DNA from: Saccharothrix sp. ALI-22-I
GTDB taxonomy: Bacteria; Actinomycetota; Actinomycetes; Mycobacteriales; Pseudonocardiaceae
Reading direction: 5' to 3'
DNA length: 64,000 nt
Assembly: GCF_001984175.1 (NCBI RefSeq)
Contig: NZ_MTQP01000065.1
Span: forward strand, 248,001-312,000
The position numbers and the translations under genes are program-made. Shown one piece after another: positions 1 to 7,965 of this stretch. Position 1 is the stretch's first letter. The number at the start of each line of letters is the position of its first letter. The notes under the pieces are model-generated. The model ran no database searches, had not been told where the DNA came from, and saw nothing but the letters and a program-made list of their open reading frames with translations.

Positions 1-249
1 GAACGCCCGCGGCTGCCCGGCCCGCGGCTGGCGGTGCGCCGCCGCCACCGCCTTCTCCAACTCCGCCGCCGGATCGGGCGAGTTCGCCGCCCGCCGCATC
101 GCGTCCCGCATCGGGTTGTAGAACCCGGCCACCCACTGCTCCGACGACAGGTAGATGCGGCGCTGCTCGGACACGATGCTGATCCGGCCACGCTGGCCGC
201 TCATGACGTACTCGGTGAAGGACAGGGCGGTGACGCTGATCGGCTCCAC
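1..249 (-). CDS. Hypothetical protein behind an SOS box (3' end outside window)
   Basis: The reading frame runs off the left edge of the window, so 83 N-terminal residues are visible. It starts at a GTG preceded by a GGGGAG ribosome site about six bases upstream. The N-terminus reads MEPISVTALSFTEYVMSGQR, followed by a mixed alpha/beta stretch and a charged, Ala/Arg-rich segment. There is no signal peptide or membrane segment, and I do not recognise the family. A perfect actinobacterial LexA box lies only 24 bases upstream of the start codon, so the gene is probably induced by DNA damage. That regulation is inferred from the box; the protein's function is unknown. Confidence 0.6.
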   Translation of the reverse strand, partial: MEPISVTALSFTEYVMSGQRGRISIVSEQRRIYLSSEQWVAGFYNPMRDAMRRAANSPDPAAELEKAVAAAHRQPRAGQPRAF

Positions 250-272
250 GACAAGCTCCCCTCGCGCGCGAT

Positions 273-288
273 CGAACTCGTGTTCGAT
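273..288 (-). promoter_or_regulatory. LexA (SOS) box
   Basis: The sequence TCGAACTCGTGTTCGA is a perfect match to the actinobacterial SOS consensus TCGAAC-N4-GTTCGA. The symmetry extends one base on each side (271-288). It lies directly upstream of the minus-strand hypothetical gene at the left edge, where LexA would block its promoter. No other copy was noticed in the window. Confidence 0.8.
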
Positions 289-391
289 TCTACCGGCGGG
301 GTCCGACAATCCGCGGCCCGCGAACGGGCGCCGCACGCGATCGGATCGCAGGCGAACGGGCTAACCGCAACGAACCGACCGCAACGAGTCG

Positions 392-434
392 ACCAAGCCA
401 ACCAGCGAACCAAGCCAACCAGCGAACCAAGCGA
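392..434. repeat. 17-bp short tandem repeat
   Basis: The unit ACCAAGCCAACCAGCGA occurs twice in perfect tandem and a third time partially. It lies between the SOS-boxed gene and the stop codon of the MarR gene. It has no evident coding role. Confidence 0.6.
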
Positions 435-440
435 ACCGAG

Positions 441-860
441 CTAGTCGCGGATCTTCTTCAGCAGCGGCCCCAGCTCCGCGTCCGCCTCGACCTCGTCGAA
501 GATCCCCGCCAGCGTCTTCTCGTAGAACGACAACGCATCGGCGTACACGTCACGCCCGGCGTCCGTGATGCAGCTGTACACACCCCGCCGATCCGTCTCA
601 CACACCTCACGCCCGGTCAGCCCAGACTGCTCCAATCGGGCGACAAGCCGGCTAACCGAACTCTGGTTCAGCCCAACCACCTCGGTCAGCTCCTGCATCC
701 GCAACTCACCCTCAGGCGCGTCCGCCAACGCGCACAGCGCGGTGAACTCGGACATCCCGAAGTGGAACTGCCGCTGCAACGCGCGCTCCAGGCTGGCGTT
801 GATCCGGTTGTGCAGCGCCCGGAGACCGGACCACGTGGCGCCTACGGACAACTCGACCAA
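441..860 (-). CDS. MarR-family transcriptional regulator
   Basis: The protein is 139 residues, the usual MarR length. The winged helix-turn-helix is clear at about residues 35-105, with a recognition-helix region VGLNQSSVSRLVARLEQSGL and a wing ending in CETDRRGVYSCITDAGR. Flanking helices would form the dimer interface. I chose the TTG at 860 because AGGGGG sits five bases upstream; another TTG at 851 is possible. The longer open frame upstream lacks the codon bias of real genes. MarR proteins usually bind phenolic or oxidised ligands and repress neighbouring efflux or detoxification genes. No such gene is adjacent, so the target is unknown. Confidence 0.85.
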   Translation of the reverse strand: MVELSVGATWSGLRALHNRINASLERALQRQFHFGMSEFTALCALADAPEGELRMQELTEVVGLNQSSVSRLVARLEQSGLTGREVCETDRRGVYSCITDAGRDVYADALSFYEKTLAGIFDEVEADAELGPLLKKIRD

Positions 861-868
861 CTCGACCC

Positions 869-881
869 CCTGAAGTACAGG
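869..881. promoter_or_regulatory. Inverted repeat at the MarR start, possible autoregulatory site
   Basis: CCTGAAGTACAGG (CCTG-N5-CAGG) overlaps the ribosome-binding region of the MarR gene. MarR regulators often bind such short palindromes in their own leader. The assignment rests on position and symmetry only. Confidence 0.3.
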
Positions 882-1061
882 TATGGGTCTACATCTTATG
901 CCCGTAGCGGTTCGCCGGCCTGGCCGCGGTCGGCCGCAAACTCTGACCAGCACCACGATTCGCACCTTCGAGTGATCGATCCCCACCGGCCATCGGTGTT
1001 GTTGTAGTTTCGTGACCTGGCAGGTGCGGCTGCCACCGAGGCTCCTCCAGACCCGGACGGA

Positions 1062-2468
1062 GTGGGTGCCTCCAGAGCGCGTTCGAACGACGTGCCCCGC
1101 ATTTCCGCCGGTTCGACGTGGTTCGGCTGTGCGAACCCGGTGGCGTCGACCGGGCGGCGTCCGCGGAGGTTCCTCGTGTCGACAAGTCCCCACCATCTGA
1201 TCAAGCGCTGCTGGTGCACCGGCGAGACACCGAACGCGGTCCGCCGGCAACGCGGCGGCGCGGGCGTCGAGCCCGGTTCGCTCGTGCCGTGCGCCCGCAC
1301 GCCGGGCCAACGCCGGTTCGAGGCGGCGGTGCTGGACGCGGCCACCCGCGCGATGGCGCGCATGCGCCGACGTGGCAGCGCGCTGCGCCCGACGTCCCTG
1401 GTGAGCCGCGTGCAGCTGGACTCCAGGGTGCTCGGCCTCCAGGTGCACGACGCCGCGCTCGACCACCTCCTGGCCGAGGTGCTGCCGGTGGCCGTGGGCG
1501 GCCGGATCCGCGGCGTGCCCGGCCTGCGCGTCCGCCCGCGGCGGGACCACCTGGACCTGCGCTCGCCGGACGGCGAGCTGCGCCTGCTGGGCGTCACGCG
1601 GGAACGCTGGCGCCAAGCCGTCGCCACCGGCCTGCCCACCGACCTGGCTTTCACCACCGACCTGGCCATGACCGACGACCTCGACCCACGCGAGTCCGCC
1701 CCACCCCCAACGCTGCCCGTGGACCTGATGAGCGGTGTGCTGCGCAGGCTGCCGTTGTGGCGCGGCGCCACGTGGCTGGACGGCATCGTGGTCGACGACG
1801 TCCTGGAGCTGTACTGGCGAGGCGGCCCGTCGAGCGAGTCCATCGCCGCGATCCTGGCCGGTTCCACGTGCGGCATCCCCGCGTCCTCGGCCGTCCCGTA
1901 CAACTTCCGCAACGCCGTGCGCGGCGTAGCCCTCTCCACCGCCGACCCACGCGCCATGGCCAATTCGGCGGAGCCGGAGTGGGCGTGGGTCGAATGGCTA
2001 GCCGCCACCGCCCCCGGCCCCGCCGTGGACGAGCGCGCTGTGCGGCCCGTGCGCGTCCAGGCGGACCTGCCCGACGTGTGGGAGCAGCACGAGATGCGCG
2101 CCGCGCTGGCGTCGCGCGACATCACCACCGTCTACCGACTCCTGCTGCACCACGGCGTGCCGTGCGACCGGATCGCCGCCCTGACCGGCCAACACCCCCA
2201 GGACGTCAACCGCGTCCTGGCCGGCGCCAAGGTCGAGTCCTACGACACCCTCACCGACATCGCGAAAGGCCTGGGCGTCCCGTTGGGCTACATGGGCCTG
2301 GCCCACAACGAGCAGCCCGCCCCCGACGTCCCGTGCGACTGCGATACCCAGGACGAACGCACGAAACGTGACCGCTTCCTGGCCCACGCCGCCCTCGTGA
2401 CCGTCGGCTCGACCACCACAACCTGGGGCTGCCGAGCCAAAAGCTGCCGTTCCGCCCGCCCGGTGTAG
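1062..2468 (+). pseudogene. Truncated XRE-type regulator in a mosaic open frame
   Basis: One frame is open throughout, but only the 3' part has a recognisable domain. From about 2090 to 2310 it encodes a helix-turn-helix of the actinobacterial XRE type (RDITTVYRLLLHHGVPCDRI, then LTGQHPQDVNRVLAGAK and IAKGLGVPLGYMGLA). In full-length relatives this domain is followed by an acidic linker and a long TPR-like region. Here the linker begins (TKRDRFLAHAALVTVGS) and the frame then ends abruptly at a TAG inside a 26-bp direct repeat. The upstream part (1330-2040) has good codon bias but no family I recognise, and the first 250 bases look non-coding. I read this as a decayed or fused gene; the start is uncertain. 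Confidence 0.45.
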
Positions 2469-2672
2469 CCCAGGGCGGATGCGCGTGCTGTCCGCGCTCG
2501 GCAACACCGCCGAGGCCCTGCTCGACTACGAGGCGTTCCGGCACCGGTTGCGCGACGACCTGGGAGTCAGTCCCGGCACGCGGCTGCAGGCAGTGCACCG
2601 GGGACTGCTGACCGGCTCCTGAACACCGAAGACGGCCGGTAGAGCCGCCGTTCCGCCCGTCCGGTGCAGCCC
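2446..2672. repeat. Pair of 26-bp direct repeats flanking a BTAD remnant
   Basis: The 26-bp segments at 2446-2471 and 2647-2672 share 24 bases (core GCCGTTCCGCCCG). In the first copy one substitution gives the TAG that ends the XRE frame. The second copy has CAG at that position. The BTAD gene fragment lies between them. This suggests a local duplication or insertion next to tRNA-Arg. Confidence 0.6.
2479..2622 (+). pseudogene. Remnant of a SARP/BTAD regulator C-terminus
   Basis: A 47-residue frame reads MRVLSALGNTAEALLDYEAF, then RDDLGVSPGTRLQAVHRGLL. This matches the last helices of the bacterial transcriptional activation domain in SARP regulators; compare EALACYEALRRRLADELGVDPG in family members and the intact copy in the AfsR-like gene at 29013. 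Nothing upstream supplies the DNA-binding half, so this is a gene fragment. Confidence 0.6.
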
Positions 2673-2746
2673 TGGAGCCGGTCCAGAGCCGCCGAAGCTC
2701 CACGAGAGGCTCCACGAACGTCCCTCTGAACCCTTTTGATCTTGAC

Positions 2747-2773
2747 CCCTGACCTGTCCAGTACAGGTCAGGG
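2747..2773 (-). terminator. Hairpin downstream of tRNA-Arg
   Basis: An 11-bp perfect stem (CCCTGACCTGT / ACAGGTCAGGG) with a five-base loop lies just past the 3' end of the minus-strand tRNA. There is no clear T-run, as is common for actinobacterial terminators. Confidence 0.6.
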
Positions 2774-2783
2774 CTCGTCTATC

Positions 2784-2859
2784 TGGTGCCCCCGGCAGGA
2801 TTCGAACCTGCGACCTCGGGATTAGAAGTCCCTCGCTCTCTCCACTGAGCTACGGAGGC
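2784..2859 (-). tRNA. tRNA-Arg (TCT anticodon)
   Basis: A complete cloverleaf is seen on the minus strand. The acceptor stem is GCCTCCG / CGGGGGC, the anticodon loop contains TCT (codon AGA), and the T-arm carries GGTTCGAATCC. The discriminator is A and the CCA end is encoded. AGA is rare in this GC-rich genome, so this is a low-use isoacceptor. Confidence 0.92.
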
Positions 2860-2984
2860 TGGAGGGGCTGTGACCACGCGCTGTAGCAGCGTAGCCGCCC
2901 CACCGGACACATCGTCCGGAAGACGCGGGGCGTTTCCGTCGAGGCACCGGAAGAGTGATCAATAGGGGTAAAAAGTGACGTGGA

Positions 2985-4049
2985 TCACTCTGGAGGGGCT
3001 GTCGAGTCGCGGGAAACCAGGGAAACGGCCAGTCTTGTCGGCTCGCCTGGTCTGCCGCCGTCGAGCAAGCGGAGCGCCAATTCGCCCGCGTGCCGGCCCT
3101 TCTCGGCCAGGGGTTGACGCACAGTAGTCAACGGTGGGTCTGCGTGTTCGGCAGCGGGCACATCGTCGAAGCCGATCACCGAGACATCGGCCGGCACGCG
3201 CAGTCCCAGATCCCGAACGGCCTGCAGCGCACCGAACGCCAACTCGTCCGAAGCGCACAGCAGCGCCGTCGGTCGCTGCTCCGCGGGCACCGCGGACAGC
3301 AGTGCCCGCGCGCCCGCCCGGCCCAACTCGCGGCTGCTCCGCGCGCACTCCCATGCCGGGGTGGTTGCCCCGATCACGTCCAGATAGCCGTTCAACCGGT
3401 CCCGTGTCACCCGGAACGGGGTCGAAGTCAGTCGTTCAGGTGTCACCGGGCCGTTGTGCCCGTCCGGGTGCAGCGCGAACGTCAGCACCCCGAACCTCCG
3501 GTGCCCCAGGGCCCACAGCGACGACGCCGCCAGCCGCGCCCCGCCGAAGTCGTCCACCTCGACCCGTGCCGTGTCCGGCAGCACGGGCTGGTCGATCACC
3601 ACCATCGGCAGCCCGCGGGCCCGCACCGCCGCCAACGCGGGCGCGTCGTCCGGCAGCGAATAAGCCACCACGACGTCCGCCTGAGCCCGCGCCACGGTCT
3701 CCGGGCGCGGTCCGCCCTTGTCCCGCCCGGGGATCAGCACCAGGCAGTGGTCGTGCCCGTCCACGGTCGAGGCCAGCCCGTCCAGCACGATCGACAGCGC
3801 GGCGTCGGCGAACGACGCCGACAGCCCCTGTCCGAGCATGAACCCGACGGCCGCGCTGTGCCGGGTGGCCAGGCTGCGCGCCACCGGGTCGGGTCCCGAG
3901 TACCCCAGCGACGCCGCCGTCTGCATGATCCGCTCGCGCAACGCGGCGGACAGCTGGTCCGGCCGGTTGTAGGCGTTGGACACCGTGGCTCGCGACACGC
4001 CGACCACGCCGGCCACCGTGTCGAGCGTCGGCTTCCGAGGGCGGTCCAC
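2985..4049 (-). CDS. LacI/GalR-family transcriptional regulator
   Basis: The protein has 354 residues. The N-terminal helix-turn-helix is LDTVAGVVGVSRATVSNAYN (about residues 9-28), followed by the hinge helix and a periplasmic-binding-like ligand domain (to about residue 345) ending in the common VIGFDDVPAAEHADPPLTTV segment. The gene is divergent from the MFS transporter at 4112 with only 62 bases between starts. A perfect 14-bp LacI-type palindrome lies in that gap, so it most likely represses both itself and the transporter. The ligand is probably a sugar or related carbon compound, but this cannot be read from the sequence. Confidence 0.9.
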   Translation of the reverse strand: MDRPRKPTLDTVAGVVGVSRATVSNAYNRPDQLSAALRERIMQTAASLGYSGPDPVARSLATRHSAAVGFMLGQGLSASFADAALSIVLDGLASTVDGHDHCLVLIPGRDKGGPRPETVARAQADVVVAYSLPDDAPALAAVRARGLPMVVIDQPVLPDTARVEVDDFGGARLAASSLWALGHRRFGVLTFALHPDGHNGPVTPERLTSTPFRVTRDRLNGYLDVIGATTPAWECARSSRELGRAGARALLSAVPAEQRPTALLCASDELAFGALQAVRDLGLRVPADVSVIGFDDVPAAEHADPPLTTVRQPLAEKGRHAGELALRLLDGGRPGEPTRLAVSLVSRDSTAPPE

Positions 4050-4083
4050 GTGGTGAGCGTATCCAGGTAATCGAGTGGACGTT

Positions 4084-4097
4084 CTGAAGCGCTTCAG
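4084..4097. promoter_or_regulatory. LacI-family operator
   Basis: CTGAAGCGCTTCAG is a perfect palindrome with the central CG typical of LacI/GalR operators. It sits midway between the divergent LacI regulator and MFS genes, 15 bases before the MFS start codon. Confidence 0.75.
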
Positions 4098-4111
4098 TCA
4101 CACTCGAACAC

Positions 4112-5299
4112 ATGCCCACGCCACGCCTCGCCGTCTTCGCGGTGTTCCTGTTCAACGGGGCGCTCTTCCTGTCCTGGGCGGCCCGCATGCCCGCGTTGGC
4201 CGCGCAGGTCGGCGCGACCGAGGCGACGCTCGGCCTGGCACTGCTCGGTGCGAGCGTCGGCCTGGCGCTGACCGCGCCGTTCGCGGCCCGGGTGTGCACG
4301 ACCGTGGGCGCCCGCAAGCTGATCATCGCGGGCGTCGTCGTCACGGTCCTGGCCGTGCCTTCCCTCACGCTCGCCCGTTCACCCCTGCAACTGGGGCTGA
4401 TCCTGTTCGTGCTCGGCTCGTGCGGCGCGGCGCTGGACGTGGGCATGAACGTCGCCGCCGTGGCCGTCACCCGGAGCCTGGACCGGCCGTTGATGCCGCA
4501 GTTCCACGCGGGCTTCAGCGTCGGCGGCCTGGTCGGCTCGCTGGGCGCGGCGGCCGCGGCGAACGTGGGCTGGGGCCTGACCCGACACCTGGTCACCGTC
4601 GCCGTCATCGGCACGCTCGCGATGGCGTGGGTGATCAAGGCCGTGCCGGGCGTGACCGGCGAGACCGCGGACACGCCCAAGGACGACCGCCCGGTGCTCA
4701 AGCGGCCGTTGTTGTGGCTGCTCGCGGTCATCACGCTGTTCTCCGCGATCGCCGAGGGCGCGACGTCCGACTGGTCGGCGCTGTTCTTCGTCAACGAACG
4801 CGGTCTGAGCGAGGCTGCCGCCGCGGCGGCGTACGCCGGGTTCTCCGTCGCGATGGCCGCCGCACGCATGTTCGGCGAGCCCGTGCAACGCCGCCTCGGC
4901 CCGTACCGGCTGCTCGCGTCGGGCGCGGTGGTGGCGGCGACGGGGCTCGCGCTGGCTGTTCTGGTCCAGGAGCCCGCGTTCGGCTACGTCGGGTTCGCCT
5001 TCGTCGGCCTGGGCTTGGCCTTCGCGTTCCCCGTGATCATGGACCTGGCGGGCGAGGCGGGCAGGCGGGCCGACGGCACCGGCGGTGAACGCGAGATCGG
5101 CCTGGTGACGACGGTCGCCTACACCGGTTTCCTGATCGGCCCGCCGATGGTCGGCGGCATCGCGCACGTCAGCAACCTGTCGTTCTCGCTGGGTTTCGTG
5201 GCGTTCGTGATCGCGCTGATGGTGCCCGCGGTGCTGCTGGCGCGGCGGTCCCGCAACCGTGAGCTCACGCGACTGGGAGCCGACTCAACGCGGCCTTGA
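4112..5299 (+). CDS. MFS transporter, YbjJ-like
   Basis: A 395-residue membrane protein with about twelve hydrophobic segments. The first begins right after the ATG (AVFAVFLFNGALFLSWAARM). It resembles the FucP/YbjJ-type branch of the major facilitator superfamily, with a short acidic/basic central loop (TGETADTPKDDRPVLKRP) near residue 190 separating the two six-helix halves. Substrates of this branch are poorly known; sugars, purines or drugs are possible. The gene is controlled by the adjacent LacI regulator, judging by the operator at 4084. Its 3' end overlaps the convergent lipoprotein gene by 35 bases. Confidence 0.8.
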   Translation: MPTPRLAVFAVFLFNGALFLSWAARMPALAAQVGATEATLGLALLGASVGLALTAPFAARVCTTVGARKLIIAGVVVTVLAVPSLTLARSPLQLGLILFVLGSCGAALDVGMNVAAVAVTRSLDRPLMPQFHAGFSVGGLVGSLGAAAAANVGWGLTRHLVTVAVIGTLAMAWVIKAVPGVTGETADTPKDDRPVLKRPLLWLLAVITLFSAIAEGATSDWSALFFVNERGLSEAAAAAAYAGFSVAMAAARMFGEPVQRRLGPYRLLASGAVVAATGLALAVLVQEPAFGYVGFAFVGLGLAFAFPVIMDLAGEAGRRADGTGGEREIGLVTTVAYTGFLIGPPMVGGIAHVSNLSFSLGFVAFVIALMVPAVLLARRSRNRELTRLGADSTRP

Positions 5300-5831
5300 G
5301 CAGCGGCTGCATCGCGGCCAGCATCTGTTCGGGGACGCCACCGGGCTGGGCCATCGCCACCAGGACGCTGCGGTTGGCGTTCACCGCCAGGGTCGCGGTG
5401 CACGCCATCTCGTTGCCGCTCAGGTCGCACAGCACCCACGCCGAGTGCCCCTCGACGACCACCTCACGGCCCTTGGCCTGCCGGGCCTGCACCTGCTCGT
5501 ACTTCTGGTAAAGCGCGGCGACGACGGTCCGGCCGGCGGTCGAGCCGTCGTCCAGCACGTACTGGCACGACTCCTGGATCACGTCGTCCTTGCGCGCCGG
5601 TTCTTTCTTGTACGGCCCGATGGACTTCAGGTCGTTGGCGTTGAGCAGCTTGCACGGGTCCACGCCGACGACCGTGCGCGGCTTGGCGATCTTCGGCGCA
5701 CCGGACGGCGGCGAAGACGCCGATGGTGTGACCCCCGCCTGGGGCAGCGCGTCCCCGTTGATGGTGTAGCTGCACCCCGCCGAAAGGAGCAGGGCGGAGG
5801 CCATCACGAGCAGCGTGCGAAAACCGGTCAC
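5265..5831 (-). CDS. DUF3558-type lipoprotein
   Basis: The predicted protein is 188 residues with a classical lipoprotein signal: MTGFRTLLVMASALLLSAGC, lipobox LSAGC, lipidated Cys20. A low-complexity Pro/Ser linker follows, then a domain with a conserved DPCKLLNANDLKSIGP motif and paired cysteines (SCQYVL, VLCDLS, MACTAT). This is the pattern of actinobacterial DUF3558 surface lipoproteins, whose function is unknown. I chose the GTG at 5831 because it gives the shortest normal signal peptide; a GTG at 5864 would add 11 residues. The gene is convergent with, and overlaps, the MFS gene. Confidence 0.75.
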   Translation of the reverse strand: MTGFRTLLVMASALLLSAGCSYTINGDALPQAGVTPSASSPPSGAPKIAKPRTVVGVDPCKLLNANDLKSIGPYKKEPARKDDVIQESCQYVLDDGSTAGRTVVAALYQKYEQVQARQAKGREVVVEGHSAWVLCDLSGNEMACTATLAVNANRSVLVAMAQPGGVPEQMLAAMQPLLKAALSRLPVA

Positions 5832-5910
5832 GTCCAGCAACGGTAGTGGTTGTGATCGCCGCACGTCCGGCGGTTGGTGGCAGCGAACCGGGTCCGCCTA
5901 CGCTCGTGCC

Positions 5911-7896
5911 GTGCCCACTGAAGCGCCTACCCGCACCCAGCGCACCGGTCTGATCCCCCTGCTGGTCGTCGGCACGGCGATAGCCGCGCTGGTCGCGGCG
6001 GGTCTGCTCACCGTCACCGGTGGTGACGCCTCCGCGCTGATCCTGGTGCGCGTGCTGACCGAGTCCGCGGCCGTGGTGACCATCGGTTCGCTGCTGCTGG
6101 CGGCGTTCCTGGTGCCGCCGCAGGAGAGCGGCACGCTGGCCGCCGACGGTTACGCGGCCTTGCGCACGGCGGGCTGGGCGGCGTTGGTGTGGACGTTGGG
6201 CGCGGTGCTGTCGGTGCCGTTCACCGTGGCGGACGCGCTGGGCCAGCCGGTGTCGGCGGTGCTGTTCAGCGAGACGGACGGGCAGGGCTCGCAGCTGGAC
6301 CTGTCGGTGTTGTTCCAGGTCGTGGGGCTGGTGGAGCAGGCCAAGGCGTGGATGATCACGGCGGTGATCGTGGCGCTGCTGGCGTTGGGCTGCCGGCTGG
6401 TGCTGTCGTGGGGCTGGACCACGGCGTTGTTCTTCCTGGCGGTGTCCGCCCTGGTGCCGGTGGCGGTGTCGGGGCACTCGTCGGGCGGCGGTTCGCACGA
6501 CGTGGCCACGAACAGCCTGCTGTACCACCTGGTCGCGGCGGCGGTGTGGGTCGGCGGTCTGATCGCGCTGCTCGCGCACGGCAGGCGTGGCGGTGATCAC
6601 CTGGCGTTGGCCACGACGCGGTTCTCCAAGCTCGCGCTGGTCTGCTGGATCGTGATGGCGGCGTCGGGCGTGATCAACGCGTGGGTGCGGCTGCCGTTGA
6701 GCCAACTCGTGAGCAGCGATTACGGCCTGCTGGTGGTCGGCAAGACGGTCGCGCTGGTCGTGCTGGGTGTCGTGGGGTACTTCCAGCGCGAGAAGAGCGT
6801 GAAGCAGGTCGTCGCGACCGGTTCCGGGCGTTCGCTGGTCAAGCTCGCGGGCGTCGAGGTGCTGTTGATGTTCCTCACGATCGGCCTGGCCGCCGCGTTG
6901 AGCCGCACGGCTCCACCGGTGGAGGGACGGGTGCTGCCCAGCACCGTGGAGCTGCGCATCGGCTACGACCTGTTCGGCGCGCCGACGCTGTCGCGGCTGC
7001 TGTTCGACTGGCGGTTCGACCTGGTCTTCGGCTCGATCTTCATCGCGCTGGCGGTGCTGTACCTGCTGGGTGTGCGACGGCTGCGCGGGCGTGGTGACGC
7101 GTGGCCGGTCGGCCGCACGATCGCGTGGGTCCTGGGCTGCCTGACCGTGGTGTTCGCCACGTCGTCCGGTCTCGGCCGGTACGCGCCCGCGATGTTCAGC
7201 ATCCACATGGAAGCGCACATGCTGCTGTCCATGCTGGCGCCGATCCTGCTGGTGCTGGGCGGCCCGGTGACGTTGGCGATGCGCGCGTTGCCGACGGCGG
7301 GCAAGGGCAATCCGCCGGGGCCGCGCGAGTGGCTGCTGGCGTTCGTGCACTCGCCGGTGGCGAGGGCGCTGACCAACCCGTTCGTGGCGTTGGCGCTGTT
7401 CGTGGGCTCGTTCTACAGCCTGTACTTCTCCGGCCTGTTCGACGCGGCGCTGGACTACCACTGGGCGCACCTGGCGATGAACGCCCACTTCATCCTGGTC
7501 GGCTACGTCTTCTACTGGCCGGTGATCGGCATCGACCCGGCGCCGAACCGGTTGCCGCCGCTGGGGCGGCTCGGTCTGCTGTTCGCCTCGATCCCGTTCC
7601 ACGCGTTCTTCGGCATCGTGTTGATGAGCTCGCAGACCGTGATCGGTGAGGACTTCTACCGCTCGCTGGGCCTGCCGTGGGTGACGTCGCTGCTGGAGGA
7701 CCAGCGGCTCGGCGGCGGCATCGCGTGGGCGGCGGGGGAGTTGCCGCTGATCGTGGTGATGGTGGCGCTGCTGGTGCAGTGGGCCAGGTCGGACAGCCGC
7801 GACGCCCGCCGGGCGGACCGGCGGGCGGACGCGGACGGTGACGCGGACCTCGCCGCGTACAACGCGATGCTGCGCAAGATGTCCGGCAAGGACTAG
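5911..7896 (+). CDS. CopD-CtaG fusion membrane protein (copper handling / cytochrome oxidase assembly)
   Basis: A 661-residue polytopic protein. The first half (about 1-340) is a CopD-like copper-resistance domain, including SGHSSGGGSHDVATNSLLYH. The second half (about 345-630) is a Caa3-type CtaG domain with the conserved histidine run MFSIHMEAHMLLSM and a HWAHLAMNAHF helix that can bind copper. The fusion is common in actinobacteria and is linked to copper delivery to cytochrome c oxidase. There is no ribosome site before the GTG. A TACGCT -10 hexamer lies seven bases upstream, so the mRNA is probably leaderless. The C-terminal tail is Arg/Asp rich and cytoplasmic. Confidence 0.85.
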   Translation: MPTEAPTRTQRTGLIPLLVVGTAIAALVAAGLLTVTGGDASALILVRVLTESAAVVTIGSLLLAAFLVPPQESGTLAADGYAALRTAGWAALVWTLGAVLSVPFTVADALGQPVSAVLFSETDGQGSQLDLSVLFQVVGLVEQAKAWMITAVIVALLALGCRLVLSWGWTTALFFLAVSALVPVAVSGHSSGGGSHDVATNSLLYHLVAAAVWVGGLIALLAHGRRGGDHLALATTRFSKLALVCWIVMAASGVINAWVRLPLSQLVSSDYGLLVVGKTVALVVLGVVGYFQREKSVKQVVATGSGRSLVKLAGVEVLLMFLTIGLAAALSRTAPPVEGRVLPSTVELRIGYDLFGAPTLSRLLFDWRFDLVFGSIFIALAVLYLLGVRRLRGRGDAWPVGRTIAWVLGCLTVVFATSSGLGRYAPAMFSIHMEAHMLLSMLAPILLVLGGPVTLAMRALPTAGKGNPPGPREWLLAFVHSPVARALTNPFVALALFVGSFYSLYFSGLFDAALDYHWAHLAMNAHFILVGYVFYWPVIGIDPAPNRLPPLGRLGLLFASIPFHAFFGIVLMSSQTVIGEDFYRSLGLPWVTSLLEDQRLGGGIAWAAGELPLIVVMVALLVQWARSDSRDARRADRRADADGDADLAAYNAMLRKMSGKD

Positions 7897-7965
7897 CGGC
7901 TACCCAGCCGCGAGGTCGCGACTTTCCAGGCGACCTCGCCCGCCGTCTGCGGAGCAGCGGCCATG

